A stretch of DNA of 64,000 bases from Liolophura sinensis (lineage: Eukaryota > Mollusca > Polyplacophora > Chitonida > Chitonidae): assembly GCF_032854445.1 (NCBI RefSeq), contig NC_088295.1, forward strand, positions 89,946,644 through 90,010,643, given 5' to 3'. Below the pieces are notes generated by a model. That model worked only from the letters and a program-made list of their open reading frames with translations. It searched no databases and was not told the origin of the DNA. The translations under genes and the position numbers were made by a program. Each line of letters begins with the position of its first letter. The first letter of the stretch is position 1. Below, in pieces: positions 23,465 through 34,918 of the stretch.

Positions 23465-24180
23465 AAATTGTGTAACGTTATATGTGTGTTGTATGGTGGA
23501 GAAGGCATACCCATGAGTACGTCACACTTTCTATGGTTTAAGGTGGGGTATGTTAATCTAGCTGTACGTCACACTACGTATGCTGTAAGATGGAGCGTGT
23601 TCATCCAGGTGTACGCCACACTATTTATGCTCTAAGGTGGAGTGTGTTCATCCAGGTGTACGTCACACTATGTATGCTGTAAGGTGGAGTATGTTCATCC
23701 AGGTGTACGTCACACAATGTATGCTGTAAGGTCGTGTATATATCCAGATGTACGTCACACCATGTATGCTGTAAGGTTGAGTATGCTTGTCCAGGTGTAC
23801 GTCACACTATCTATGCTCTAGTGATCGTCACAACTATTTATACTGTAAGGTGGAGTGTGTTTATCCAGGTATACGTCACACCATGTATGCTATTAGGTGG
23901 AGTATGTTCATCTAGATAAACGTCACACTATATATACTGTAAGGTGGAGTATGTTTATCGAGTTGAACGTTACATTATGTATGCTGTAAGGTGGAGCATG
24001 TTTATGTACGTGTACGCCACACTATGTATACTGTAAGGTGGAGCAACTTTATGTACGTATACGCCACACTATGTATACTGTAAGGTGGAATATATTTATT
24101 TAGGTGAACGTCACACTATGTATACTCTACAGTGTAGTAGGTTCATCCAGAAGTATGTCAAAATTTTTTTGTTGTACAGT
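23465..24180. repeat. 47-bp minisatellite array, part 4
   Basis: About 15 copies of the 47-bp unit between the retrotransposon and beta block copy 2. Its last units (GGAGCAACTTTATGTACGTA) match those ending part 2 at 7540-7690, so the array edge was duplicated together with beta. Confidence 0.93.
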
Positions 24181-24286
24181 GTAATAAATTCATTTATTTT
24201 TATTTCCCGCTTTGTGTAGATCTACTAGATCCTAAAATAAACGAGTATTATTTATTTGTTTATTTATTTATTGATTTTTTTAGATG

Positions 24287-24485
24287 TTTTACGCCGTACT
24301 GAAGAATTTTTCATTGATACGTCGGCGGTTAGACTGTGAGAGGAAACCGGACAGAACCGGGGATAAACCCGAAACCCGGAAGATCTTCCAACATAGAACC
24401 GGAGAGAATTGGTGTATAAGTTGACCTTCAAGGTTAAACATGCGGAACTGGCGCAACTCTGTCCAAAATTTGCCTCCAAACTGAA
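24287..24485 (-). repeat. SINE-like element with divergent head, copy 2
   Basis: Counterpart of 7832-8034, with only scattered substitutions. The shared tail domain is followed by an unrelated 5' half. Confidence 0.55.
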
Positions 24486-25014
24486 GAGTGAAGGACCACT
24501 GATTGTATAATACAACTACACAGACAGTTTAAGTTGATAATACAGTATAAATATCTGCACTGCTATCTTGCACCGAGTGAAAATGATTAAGAATTTTGTC
24601 TGTTTTATATATAATCGAAAACTTTTTTTTTTGGAAAACACAGTTCAAAAAATCGTGGTCATGCAATGTTAGTTTTTCCATATGTTGTAGAAAAAAGTCC
24701 TAGCTGCATGTGGTGGTATGCCATGCTACCGCACGAAAGTTAGGGGATATATGTTTTTGAGGTTTAAGTTGACAAAATTACTACATAAATAGTAAGGAAA
24801 ATGAATGCGCTCGTATAACGTCAACTCACAGCGACCGCTTTGGTAAGAGGCTGCCGTGTCATTGTGGTTGGCTAGCACGTTAAGTACAGAGGCCCCTAAA
24901 AGCCATTGTGGTGGTTGAAAAACATATTAATTCGATATGACGCTTGACATAAAACATCAGAACGTTTGCCGTCTTATTTTTTTTTTACTTTTCTGTCAAA
25001 CTGTCAGATGTTAC

Positions 25015-25174
25015 CTCTTATAGAGATTCCCGTCGAGGATCTGCTCACTGATCCACCATTGCGAACTTCACAAGTGTACAGGCCGGAGTCAGACGGGACA
25101 AGGGAGGTAATCGTGATGAGATAATGAACGCCACCATTTGTACCTTCCATCTGTGTCAGCGACACTCGGTCAGT
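25015..25174 (-). CDS. Ig-domain second-half exon, intact gene copy A
   Basis: A 160-nt minus-strand exon with TGTTAACAG acceptor and AGAG|GTAACA donor, phase 0 in and phase 1 out. It encodes TDRVSLTQMEGTNGG, HYLITITSLVPSDSGLYTCE and VRNGGSVSRSSTGISIR. The DSGLYTC motif is the F strand of an Ig fold with the second cysteine. It joins in frame to the exon at 26141-26280 to make one complete Ig-like domain. It leaves in phase 1 and so needs a further phase-1 exon, not identified in the window with confidence. Candidates are a tail exon hidden in the array region, or the first-half Ig exon of the next unit. Confidence 0.75.
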
Positions 25175-26140
25175 CTGTTAACATAGCAAATCACATATGA
25201 AGGTGTTTTTAAAGAGTTGACATCTTTATGGTTTCATTATATGATACAAATGCCCCTTTACATAAATAATACGTTTGGATGCAATGTAGGCCCCTACGGA
25301 TTCCTTGTCGTGGACTTAATTGTTGAACCTGTTGTTTTCTGAATTGGAAAGAGCCAAATATCTTTATAATTTGAACAAGCCTATGCACTCAGGTGTTAAC
25401 CCAAATTCAGTGTTTGGGCAAGATGTATTGCTACTGTTAAAATGTTGATTCCTTTTGAGTCATCTAGCTTCACCCATTCATTTCTTTTTCTATAAAGTGA
25501 TTAACAGTTAGTTTCCGTCTGCCTTGATCCCGTCACGCGCACACATGTACATAGATACGCTCAAGGATAACAACATGGGTAGAAGAAAACAAGATATATG
25601 CAGGTACAATACAGTGTACTGTTTACAGAAGCAATTACGCACACAAGTAATATCAGGTATAGCTTAGATAAAAGTTTCCGGACACACGTACACTTTGCTA
25701 TGTGTAGAAATCTGAACGTGCAAGGAAATTAAACACATCCCCACATTTGTGCAAAAAGGGTATGCATGCACTTTACCAACCTAAAACAGAGAGCATGGAG
25801 GCACATTATACCATTATACCATGTTAGTCACCACTTTACGGGCACACGCTATACTTTAGGTGATGTACCTAGAATATGTAAGTCCATAAGGGCCGACCAT
25901 ACCCAAGGATGACTTCTTTAAGAGGCCTTTACAAGCTGACACAGTGTCATCCTATAGGCTGTGTACATGGAGAGTATATCAGGAGCTGTTGTTCATACAC
26001 ATGCACAAACTCTATGATGGTATCTCAAGGTGAATGCCAAAGTGTTTAGCATACCAACTGAAAACCACGCGCATAAAGATGATCGTGCGCACACAACACC
26101 CAAAATGGAATCACAAAGATGGATACCATTTCCTACTTAC

Positions 26141-26280
26141 GTTTTGCAAAGTCCTGGAGTTCTTTGATAACGTTATTGTAGCGGTAGAGGGCGCTCTCAC
26201 CAAGCAATCAATCGTCAGTGTTGAACCCACCGTGCGAGACCCTCTTGACGTCATCCTCAGCCCCACGGGCTTTGACGAAC
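26141..26280 (-). CDS. Ig-domain first-half exon, intact gene copy A
   Basis: A 140-nt minus-strand exon with TTTTCTTTAG acceptor and AAC|GTAAGT donor, phase 1 in and phase 0 out. Spliced to the signal exon it begins with Cys-Ser-Ser, then KPVGLRMTSRGSRTVGS and TLTIDCLVRAPSTATI, with the first Ig cysteine in LTIDC. The Trp usually found about 12-15 residues after that cysteine is missing (leucine-rich ITLSKNSRTL instead). The Ig fold split by a phase-0 intron is the same arrangement as Ig domains 1 and 2 of the plus-strand gene at 47847-52101. Confidence 0.75.
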
Positions 26281-26346
26281 CTAAAGAAAACAGAAAGAGA
26301 TTAAACATGTACATGACTACAACACGTCACACGTCACAACATGGTG

Positions 26347-26452
<106 letters not shown>

Positions 26453-26516
26453 ATGATCAGGTAATGTACACGCCTTTTTATACACATCATTCTATATGTT
26501 GCCCCAGGCTCTTTCC

Positions 26517-26608
26517 GGTTTCCTCCCACCGTAATGCCGACCGCCCGCATAGAAGTGAAATATTATTGAATACGGCGTAAAACACCAATCAAATAACAAA
26601 ATAAATAA
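26517..26608 (+). repeat. SINE 3' fragment
   Basis: GGTTTCCTCCCACCGTAATG, GTGAAATATTATTGAATACG, then GGCGTAAAACACCAATC and an AAATA-rich tail. The tail domain of the local SINE, without its head. Confidence 0.75.
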
Positions 26609-26699
26609 ATAAATCAATCTGTAGTGGATTGATGAAGTAATTTAGAAAACTGCCACCGACAATTGCCATCGTCTCATAAGTGTATTATATTCGTGTCAT

Positions 26700-27345
26700 C
26701 AACCCGTCAATATACTAGACAACTGAAACCCCAACCTCCAAACTAATTATACAGCTAACGGACCAGCTAAAAGCCCAGTCCACAACTAATGGACAACTAA
26801 AACCCACACCAACAACTAACGGACAACTTAAACCCCACCTACGACTAACAGACAACTAAAACCCAAAACCACAACTAACGAATAACTAAAATCCCTGTCA
26901 CAACTAACGGACTACTAAAACTCCAGCCCACAAGTAACGGACAAGTAAACCCTAAACCCACAACTAACGTGCAACTAAAACCCCAACTTACGAATAAAGG
27001 ACATCTAAAATTACACATCTAAAATCAATGTGACGTATCAATGCTCACATCTAATGGATGAGTAAAACCCCATCTTACGAGTAACGGAGAACTGAATGTT
27101 ATCCTTTTTAGTTATGTCCCCAAAACAACTGGATACCTGTATATTAATGTGTACCATAATACCAGTATTAGGCAATGCACTTTCAAACAATTCTGACAAC
27201 TGAAACCCCACCCACAACTAACGGACAAACTAATACTCCATTTCACAAGTAGTGGACAACAAAAAGCCCAACTCGCAACTAACGGACAACTAAAACCTTG
27301 ACCACAACTAAGTGACAACTAAAACCCCAACTTACGAATAACGGA
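26700..27345. repeat. 30-bp minisatellite, copy in third unit
   Basis: The same GGACAACTAAAACCC-type unit as at 345-770 but with a different copy number and internal order, so the array has changed length since duplication. Confidence 0.85.
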
Positions 27346-28205
27346 CAACTAAATGTTATACTTTTCCCCAAAACAACCTGTAAACAACCTGTATAATCTG
27401 CTGCTGTTATATTTTGACTTTGGACAACTGTATTCGCTGCTGAATTTGGCTTAAATCCTTTATTTATAACAATATGACTTAATACCACTACTAGCTAATA
27501 CACTTTTAGACAATTGTGCTCTGATGTTAGAAAAGGACATTTTCAACCCCCCACCAACTTTAACGATTATAATCTCAACCACACCTACCGGAAAACTTAA
27601 ATTCCAACCACAATTACTTTACAACCAAAGCTCCAACCACAATTACGGGATAACCAAAATCACAACCACAACTAGCGCACTGCGATGGGCGTTGTGTTGG
27701 TAAGTCAGTGATACGTTCTCAAAACTCAGCTGGGAAAATACGTGTAACCATTTGTCAGCTATCACACTATCGCCGATGCTCAGGTTTTACTCTCTATTCC
27801 GCAGGCTTTACTTAAGGTTTTAAAGTCGGCAATGTTAAACATTCCTGTCTTGGCTCTCAGCTTAACACAAGAGTGCAAGTTAACCTAGTTTGTCCCCAAC
27901 TAGACATCTTTAAACTCAGAGTGAAGAAAGAACGACCTTGCATGTCTGTGATCAAATAAATCATCGTGTATTTTGACTCTCTCTCTGACCAGCGTTTATG
28001 GATATAAATTTATTCGACCTGAAGCTGAAGTTATGAAGTTGTTTGCAGTTTTCTTCATAAGGTCCATATTGGCAACACACAAACTGGATGGCTACTGGCC
28101 TTCTGGCTGTGATCATGCAAAAGGCAAACTTTATCGCAGTTGACTCTTACAGAGTGTGGTCGGGTCAGGTATGTGCTATAGTTCTGAAAAGAAAATTCTA
28201 CTCAC

Positions 28206-28257
28206 ACGAAAGAATGACACTGATTGTCATCCACAGAATAACTTGAAGAATCATCAT
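28206..28257 (-). CDS. signal-peptide exon, intact gene copy A
   Basis: Minus-strand exon from ATG at 28257 reading MMILQVILWMTISVILS and ending in phase 1 at CGT|GTGAGT. The hydrophobic core and small residues at the end suit a secretory signal. The next phase-1 acceptor downstream on this strand that opens an Ig frame is at 26280. The 52-nt length and phase equal those of the signal exon of the plus-strand gene at 40507-40558. The role as leader is inferred; there is no transcript evidence. Confidence 0.7.
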
Positions 28258-28347
28258 GGCTTTAATCAGTCCGGGAATTGAGGTTGCCAAGAAGTAGATG
28301 AGCAAGTCACAGATCACTGACGGTATCTCTAACCTCTCTGAGCCTCG

Positions 28348-28355
28348 TTTATATA
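28348..28355 (-). promoter_or_regulatory. TATA box of Ig gene copy A
   Basis: TATATAAA on the minus strand, about 95 nt upstream of the ATG at 28257. It is conserved in all three units although the flanking block has collected substitutions. Confidence 0.55.
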
Positions 28356-29489
28356 CTATCCACTTTGAGGAAATAAATCACGTTATTAATCCGCAGAAAT
28401 GCAGAAATCTTGACGCATAAAATGATCTAAAGAAAGACACAGGTTTGTTTGTCCGAAACATATATTCGGTATTAATCCCTGACCAATCAGAAGAGATATG
28501 TAAATTAACAGTTTGTTACACTTAGGCCAGGTGACCTCGAGATGAGGGAAGCACCTTGTTGTCTGATATTAAACCCTGTAGCCTTTCGACAGCGAACCTG
28601 ACTGCGCAAGGCGATTCAAAAAAAGAGATTGTCTAAGACCAACTTGCAAATATAAAGGGCTTATGAACCATGTGAGTTCAAGCCTTATGACACACATAGA
28701 AAAACAAATGTAACACGATATATAGGCCCACATGGAGAAAGGAAAACTTTGGTGAAAGTCGGCTACAGTATACATTACCGTCTTACTGGCAAGGTTAAAC
28801 TAGAAATCATCAAACCTGTATGCTCGAGACAACCGGACAGTTGATCACAGTGTGAGAGGATAGTTGCGCCAATGTCTTAGTCGAGGGGTCAGCCTGTCAG
28901 CCGTAAGAATACAGACAATTGTGTCAACATGTTCAACGACGCTTTATTGTCAAACTGACAGTGATGGAACTGCATGAGAGTGGCTAGCTATGACATTAAC
29001 AGTTGGTGCAACAGGCTATTTGTCTGTTTAAACCGGGCCGCTGTTCTGAACCAGGATTTAATTAAAGTTGAATTGAAAGATAAATTCCTTGTAGACCTTA
29101 AAATTCACTGCAATCTTTGATACAAAATGTAAGTTTATGAATTATCTGTAGCTTTCCTTGAAACTTCTGGCTGGCATTTCCTCTACTCTAATGAGCGTAG
29201 AAAGACACCTCAGAGATTTGTCTTTAAGAATTAATTACTTCCGAAATTACCGTTGTTATGGTTGGATTTCTGTGAATTATTGGAGAGCCTAGTGTGGCTA
29301 TCTGCAAAATAGGCTAATTTATGTAGTAGTATACACAACTGTACTTCTGAGAGAGAAACTGATTTGCCGACAAAGTATCAACATCTGAGCCCGGTTGTTC
29401 AAAACTGGTTGCAGATTTCATACCAAATTTAAGTTGAAACCATGTCTTCAATTTGCACTTAGGCTAAGAAAAATTGTGTAACATTATAT

Positions 29490-29687
29490 TAAATACTTAA
29501 TAGAAGTATTAGCTAATACGCTTTCGAACAGCTGGGCCCAAGGAAGTAAAGAGTGGACGTTTCAAAGCATCCATGATAGCATGGTGTAACTTTTTGTGCT
29601 TTCAATTACCCGCTGTTAACCTCATATAAGAAACAACCTTTACGATCGTGTAATATTCAACGTAAGAATAAGATTTTCAGAGCATTT
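29490..29687. other. unique sequence, nothing recognised
   Basis: AT-rich DNA to the right of alpha copy 3. No conserved frame or repeat unit was seen. Confidence 0.4.
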
Positions 29688-29865
29688 CCAGCATTATGGT
29701 AGGATGAAACCGAAAAGAGCCTGGGGGAAACCACCTTCCCACGTACAACCGAAGAGGAAGCCAACAGAAGCTGTACTTGAACTCACAGCGACCTTATTGG
29801 TGAGAGGCTCCTGGGTCATTACGCTTCACTAGGGCGCTAAGCAACTGAGCCACGGAGGCCCCCGG
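29688..29865 (-). repeat. SINE, tail-truncated
   Basis: Minus strand: GGGGGCCTCCGTGGCTCAG head, GACCCAGGAGCCTCTCACC, then GTGAGTTCAAGTACAGC (B box region), and body up to CCATAATGCTGG. The AAATA tail is missing. Confidence 0.75.
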
Positions 29866-30121
29866 ATATATTAAAGAGCAGACTTGAACACTGGCAATGA
29901 TTTAGGATTTTAAACAGTATGACTAAATGCCTTTTTTATGGTTTATAAAAATAATTCATATCAGAGATTATAGAAATGTATTCCATTCGTACATTATTTG
30001 GCATATATTTATGTTCATCAAACCTGCCATAGAGAAATATTAATTGACAGCACCGTTATCATTAACCTGTTAGTGAAGACATATCTGCTGTATGAATTTA
30101 TTACTCAATCAAAAGTGACAT

Positions 30122-30400
30122 GAATTATTTATTTATTTATTTATTTATTTTGATTGGTGCTTTACGCCGTTCTCAAGAATATTTCACAGACACAACAGCG
30201 GACAGCACTATGGTGGGTGGAAACCGCGAAAAGCCCAGGGGAAATCCACGACCATCCGCAGGTTGCTGTCAGACCTTCCCACGTACGGCCGGAGATGAAG
30301 CCAGCATGAGCTGGACTTGAACTCACAGCGAGCACATTGGTGAGAGACTCCTAGGTCATTACGCTGCACTAGCGTGCTAACCAACTGGGCCGCAATCGTG
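30122..30400 (-). repeat. SINE, near full length
   Basis: On the minus strand it runs from a tRNA-like head (CGGCCCAGTTGGTTAGCAC, A-box-like) through the B-box-like GTGAGTTCAAGTCCAGC, then CCTGCGGATGGTCGTGGAT and CCACCATAGTGCTGTCC. It ends in AACGGCGTAAAGCACC and an (AAATA)n tail. This is the best complete copy in the window. Confidence 0.8.
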
Positions 30401-31820
30401 ACAGGAGACAATTTATACAGGGACAGGCAAACGTGCTGAAGCAACTAGTCACATAACAGCTGTTACTGGTGCAAATGTCCGAAAGGACGAAGCTCATAAA
30501 CGCCTACACACCACAGTGCATCCGGGTGGCGAATGTAAACCTCTGCTATTTTTGGATGTATTTTCTTTTGCTCCTTTGGTCTACCTTTCATTGTTTTTTT
30601 CCCCTGCATGTTGAGTTGTGTCATTTTCTAGCATAAACTTCATAGTTTCATTCTAGATATAAATTCGTGTCTTCATTAGGAAATAGAGGCAGATGTGCAC
30701 TAGGCAAAAGTAGTGAACAGACCTGACTGATCGGTCTCCCACTTCGCGGGTTTGACCTCAAACACATGTTTGTCACTTTTGTGAAAAATTTCGTCATTTA
30801 ATCGCAGTCAGAAATTTGACTAGCATTGTCTCACGGGAATAGGATTGTCAGGTTCGGAACGTTCGGGGCTCGCAGATTAAAGGACTGTGCTGTGAGATCA
30901 AACTTTAACATGTAAGTAAATTGAAAAGTGTGGACAGGTGGTGTTCACCTGTGTACGCTTTAAGTTATCTCCCCTGAGTAGCGGGATCTCCACATGGATG
31001 TCACTAACATAATGCAGTTTACCTCGTTGTGCAAGCTTACTAAGCTTGTTGCATGGTACCATACCATACCTCAACAGGTAGCTTGTACTTATCAAAAAAT
31101 CAACCGAGCATGACCACTATTTCTATTAGTGGTTGCTGGATTTTGGTTTAAATACTGGTTTTAGGGTCAATTTCCTGGCTGATATCGTGGCCCATCAAAT
31201 CAGTGTTTTATTTTTTTTTAACACATGAATATTTTGGATAGATATTGGCCGTGCGTTGTTATACTATTTACATATGTACATGAGTCAGTTAGTGGGATTA
31301 AACCTTTTTGTGGTAGCATGTGTATAGCTTATTGTATAGATTCAAATGCTGCCATGGTCATTTAACAGAAAGGGGATAAATATTAAGCTATTTACAGAGA
31401 TGAACGTTATCTTTACATTAGAAATACATAGATCTACATTAAAGAATTACATTGAGTTGCCTATACAGAAAATTAGACAGAGAAAACAACAGTAGTGCTT
31501 TTATTTATTGGTTAACAGTTTTGTTCTCTTGCTTCCTCCTCTGTGACGTGGAGTTCAGGAGCTCCCGCCACTTACACCGGACGCCGTCCAGGAAAAATCA
31601 GCGTACTGGAAACCTGTGCCTGTAACAGGTGCGACAAGTATAATTAAGGAGCAAGGATGTCAGGTCTCATCCACTTAGTTGAAGCAAGAGATAGTCCTGT
31701 TGTTGTAATGTCTTTCATGTTTCTGGTCTTCGTTTCCTTGGTGTTAATTTTCTTTGGTCCCTTGGGTCTTCCTATTGTTTTCCCTGTCTTCTTCTTTACT
31801 TGATTTCCTTTTCTGTTTCC
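30400..31820. other. intergenic, no gene seen
   Basis: No exon-like block with splice signals, no tandem repeat and no transposon protein was found on either strand. Short open frames here look random. Confidence 0.4.
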
Positions 31821-31824
31821 AATT

Positions 31825-32213
31825 TTATTCGTGGCCTCCCATGGCGGCGCAGACAGCACGTTTCATAGACCGGTAGAACAGTTCCTGGCCTAGAGTGTTT
31901 AGGTGCATTCCCTCGTTGGTTAGAATTTGCTTTTGTGGTCGGATCAGTCCCCTAAGTCTCCAGATGGTGGCCAATTGGTTGTCTCCTGAAGGAGACTTTC
32001 CAATCTTCCAGAGTATCTAAGTGTTCCAACTCTAGCTCCCCCAATGCCAAAGAACCGAAAGTCCTGGCCTGTTCTAAAGTTGATTCTAGAGTTTGGGATC
32101 GAATTTCGAAGGATACTATTCTCCAGCCTATGAACGTAACTGCTGCCGATAATTAAGATTTTCATCCTTGTTTTTTGTTCCTGTGAAAACAAATTGAGAG
32201 AACAAATATACAA
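31825..32213 (-). pseudogene. SGNH/GDSL-like fold protein, internally deleted
   Basis: The minus strand encodes KILIIGSSYVHRLENSI (a GSS block-I-like start of an SGNH fold), then FFGIGGARVGTL. The frame then breaks near 31944, and another frame gives NEGMHLNTLGQELFYRSMKR with a block-V-like His and a stop at 31825-31827. The middle of the domain is missing, so this looks like a deletion product. Such proteins are often seen close to retroelements in invertebrate genomes, and it lies just 3' of a retrotransposon fragment. Assignment to SGNH rests on the two end motifs only. Confidence 0.5.
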
Positions 32214-32499
32214 GATAGTTGTATTTTTGATTAGCGAAGGGGTTTTGTTTATGAGATAATGTATATCTTAAGCAAGAAGATATTTGATCAAACAGGTACT
32301 TAGGAGCAAATTAGTGGTATAGCTACCAATCAAAAATTGATAGAGGGTCTGCCCTCGTATAATATATACACATTTGTAAATAAACAGAAAATAAATATCA
32401 ATTAATAAGAATAGATACATAACAACAAACAAGAGGGCAGATTAGTAAATGGAGAAAAATTATTGATCACTACAGTCATCAACTTTTGTGGTTACATTG

Positions 32500-34705
32500 T
32501 TTTCGTGTGCTGTGTTTTTGCTGATCGGTTTCATAGACGTTTTATCGGCCCGCAAGATCAAGGTATCGCCGATATAGTCGGGGATAAAGTTGTAGGAAGG
32601 AATTATGTATATGTGGAATAAACGGCCCTCACAATTAAGGTATCGCCGTTGTTAGTATATGTGTTTGGTAATTTCGGGAAATGCGCTGTTTTTAATCAGA
32701 GAAAGTGATGTATTGTTGACCAGAGCAGAAACTACCCTCAGAATCAAGGTATCGCCGTTGTTGGTCAATAGTGTTTTATTAGATTCGGCTTTCGTAACTC
32801 GTCGATTTGATGTATTCTTTTAGTAAGGAGAATATTTGTGCTCTCAGGTGTGGTTTGAGGTTAAGGATAGTCTGAAGGTCTAGTTCACATTGGTAGATTT
32901 TCAGGTATTCTGCCAATCGTCTTCGTTCTTTACTGTTTTTAATACATTGTAGCAAACAGTACTCTATGGTTTCATCACCCTTTTGAAATGCTGGGCAAGT
33001 TTGTGAAGAATTTTGGATTATAGTTGCTAGATGTACTTTGAGCCCTGTTTTCCCTAGTCTCAGGCTAGATATGTTTTTATCATCTTGGCTATTCAATACT
33101 TGGAACGAATATAATTTTGTAATCGTTCCGTCTAAAATATGCCACCATCCGCGGGATTCTTTATCCCATTCCTCTTTCCACTGTTTGTTAATATGGGTAT
33201 TGATCAATGTATATATTTCAGTTTGGCTCAGGGGGACGTTTATATCTTGTTGATATTTCTGTAGGCTCAATTTTGCTGCCTGATCTGCAATTTCATTTCC
33301 TCGAATATTAACGTGCGCTGGAACCCATGCTAGAGTCACTTCGGTTTTTTGTTTCTGTATTTTGTTAGTTAGCGAGATTATTTCTTGTAGGATGTCTGGT
33401 CTGTCTCAGATTTGGGGTTTTGGCTGGAAATTAATCAGCTGAGGGAGTCACTTAGTATGGTTACTCGGTTTGGTTTGTTCTCAAGAATCCATTGTAGTGC
33501 CATTGTAATTGCAACTAATTCACTAGTATAGACGGAGAGGTGGTTGGGTAGTTTATAGTTTTTAACTATGTTTAGGTCTGGTATTGCAAATGATGATCCA
33601 GTGTGACCCTGCACATTTTTGGATCCGTCAGTACATATTTTTAAATGACTGTTGTAGTGTTTGTGGAAGTGTTCTAAGGCTTGAGCTTTGATATATACTG
33701 GGTTTTCCAGTTTTGAAATTTGGTCGTGGAGTGCAGTGTCTATTTGAGGAGTTTGCAGTAACCTCGGGGGTTGTTGTTGATATGCGTTTTCTTATTGTTT
33801 TGGCAAGGCAACGTCATATTTGCAAAGTAGTCTGTTGATTTCATGTCCTATTGGGGCTCAGTGTTTTGTCCATTTTTCCCCAGATATTCATATTCAGAAT
33901 ATGGGAGGATTAGATTGTAACATGGATGTGTATTACCTTATTTTTCCTGCACATTTGAAGGTAAGTTGTTCTCTTCAAGGTGAAGGGGTTTATCAAATAT
34001 TTTTACACGGAGACTGCAAAGCGAAGTGCCTTTGAAAGCTCCTGTTGCTACTTTTAAGGCAGAATATTGGATACTATCAATTCGCTGTAGTAGAGTTTTG
34101 CACGCGGATTGATAGACTATTGCACCATAGTCTATTTTTGAGCGAATTAGACACTGGTACATTTTTATGAATGTGGTTGTGTTGGCTACCCATTTGGTGC
34201 CTAAAATGCGTCTCATTACACTGAGATCGCGTTGGCATCTAATTGTGAGATCATCATTATGATCTTTCCGTGTTAATCTGCTATCAAGAATCATACCTAG
34301 GTATTTCACTTTGTCTTTGAATTCAATTTTCTTTTTACCTAAGAAAAGTTCAACATTCACTTTTCTTCTGTTTGTGAAGACAATACCCGTTGTTTTAGTG
34401 GCTGAGAATTTAAATCCCCAGTGGTTGGCCCAGTTCGAGATGGCGTTTAGTGTTTTCTGTATAGCATTTTTTATTTTCTTTATAGATTTGCCTGTTTTCC
34501 ATATTGCTGCATCGTCAGCAAATAGTGCCTGCTCTATTATCGGATGGTTACTGTCTATTGTATTTGCTAAACCGTTTATCAGAATGTTAAATAAAGTCGG
34601 GCTTAGTACGCTCCTTTAAGGTGTACCATTTTGTTGAGTGTGTCTTTTAGATGAAGTTCGTCCAAGTCTAACTTTAAAGTTCCGATTTCTTAGGAAATCT
34701 GCAAT
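32500..34705 (-). mobile_element. truncated non-LTR retrotransposon (RT C-terminus, RNase H, 3' UTR)
   Basis: Minus-strand element, 5'-truncated at the edge of the 57-bp array (about 34705). Coding homology ends at 32779. The following 270 bp holds three spaced copies of CGGCGATACCTT, probably the 3' UTR. It is distinct in sequence from the element at 18385-23450. Confidence 0.85.
32779..34700 (-). pseudogene. reverse transcriptase / RNase H fragment
   Basis: In order on the minus strand: FKVRLGRTSSKRHTQQNGTP, then a TAA at the Gln of the GTPQG motif, then VLSPTLFNILINGL, LFADDAAIW (catalytic motif C), KVKYLGMILDSRL (thumb) and YGAIVYQSAC. RNase H follows with ICTDGSKN, YTSELVAITMAL, ILSDS and LAWVPAHVNIRGNEIADQAA, so all four acidic or His positions are visible. 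A C-terminal tail ends at 32779. Stops and frame changes between blocks make it dead. The N-terminal RT and endonuclease are absent. Confidence 0.88.
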
Positions 34706-34918
34706 TCTTACCTGGCATTGGGATGTTTGGTAATTCTACCAGTTAACATAAACCTGGAATTCTTACCTGGCATTGGGATGTTTGGTAATTCTATCAGTTA
34801 ACATATAATCTGGAATTCTTACCTGGCATTGGGATGTTTGGTAATTCTACCAGTTAACACACACTCTGGAATTCTTACCTGGCTGTGGGATGTTTGGTAA
34901 TTCTACCAGTTAACATAT
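34705..34918. repeat. 57-bp minisatellite array, left part
   Basis: About four units of the array described at 35682-39865, cut off by the inserted LTR. Confidence 0.93.

Larger units (their letters stand above)
24180..26340. repeat. segmental duplication, beta block copy 2
   Basis: Nearly collinear with 7735-9980. It contains the intact pair of Ig exons (25015-25174 and 26141-26280) and the SINE-like pieces at 24287-24485 and 24825-24897. Confidence 0.9.
26640..29488. repeat. segmental duplication, alpha block copy 3
   Basis: Collinear with 250-2740. The homology stops at about 29488 (GTGTAACATTATATT), exactly where the other copies would pass into the 47-bp array (GTGTAACATTATATGTGTG type). 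Confidence 0.9.
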
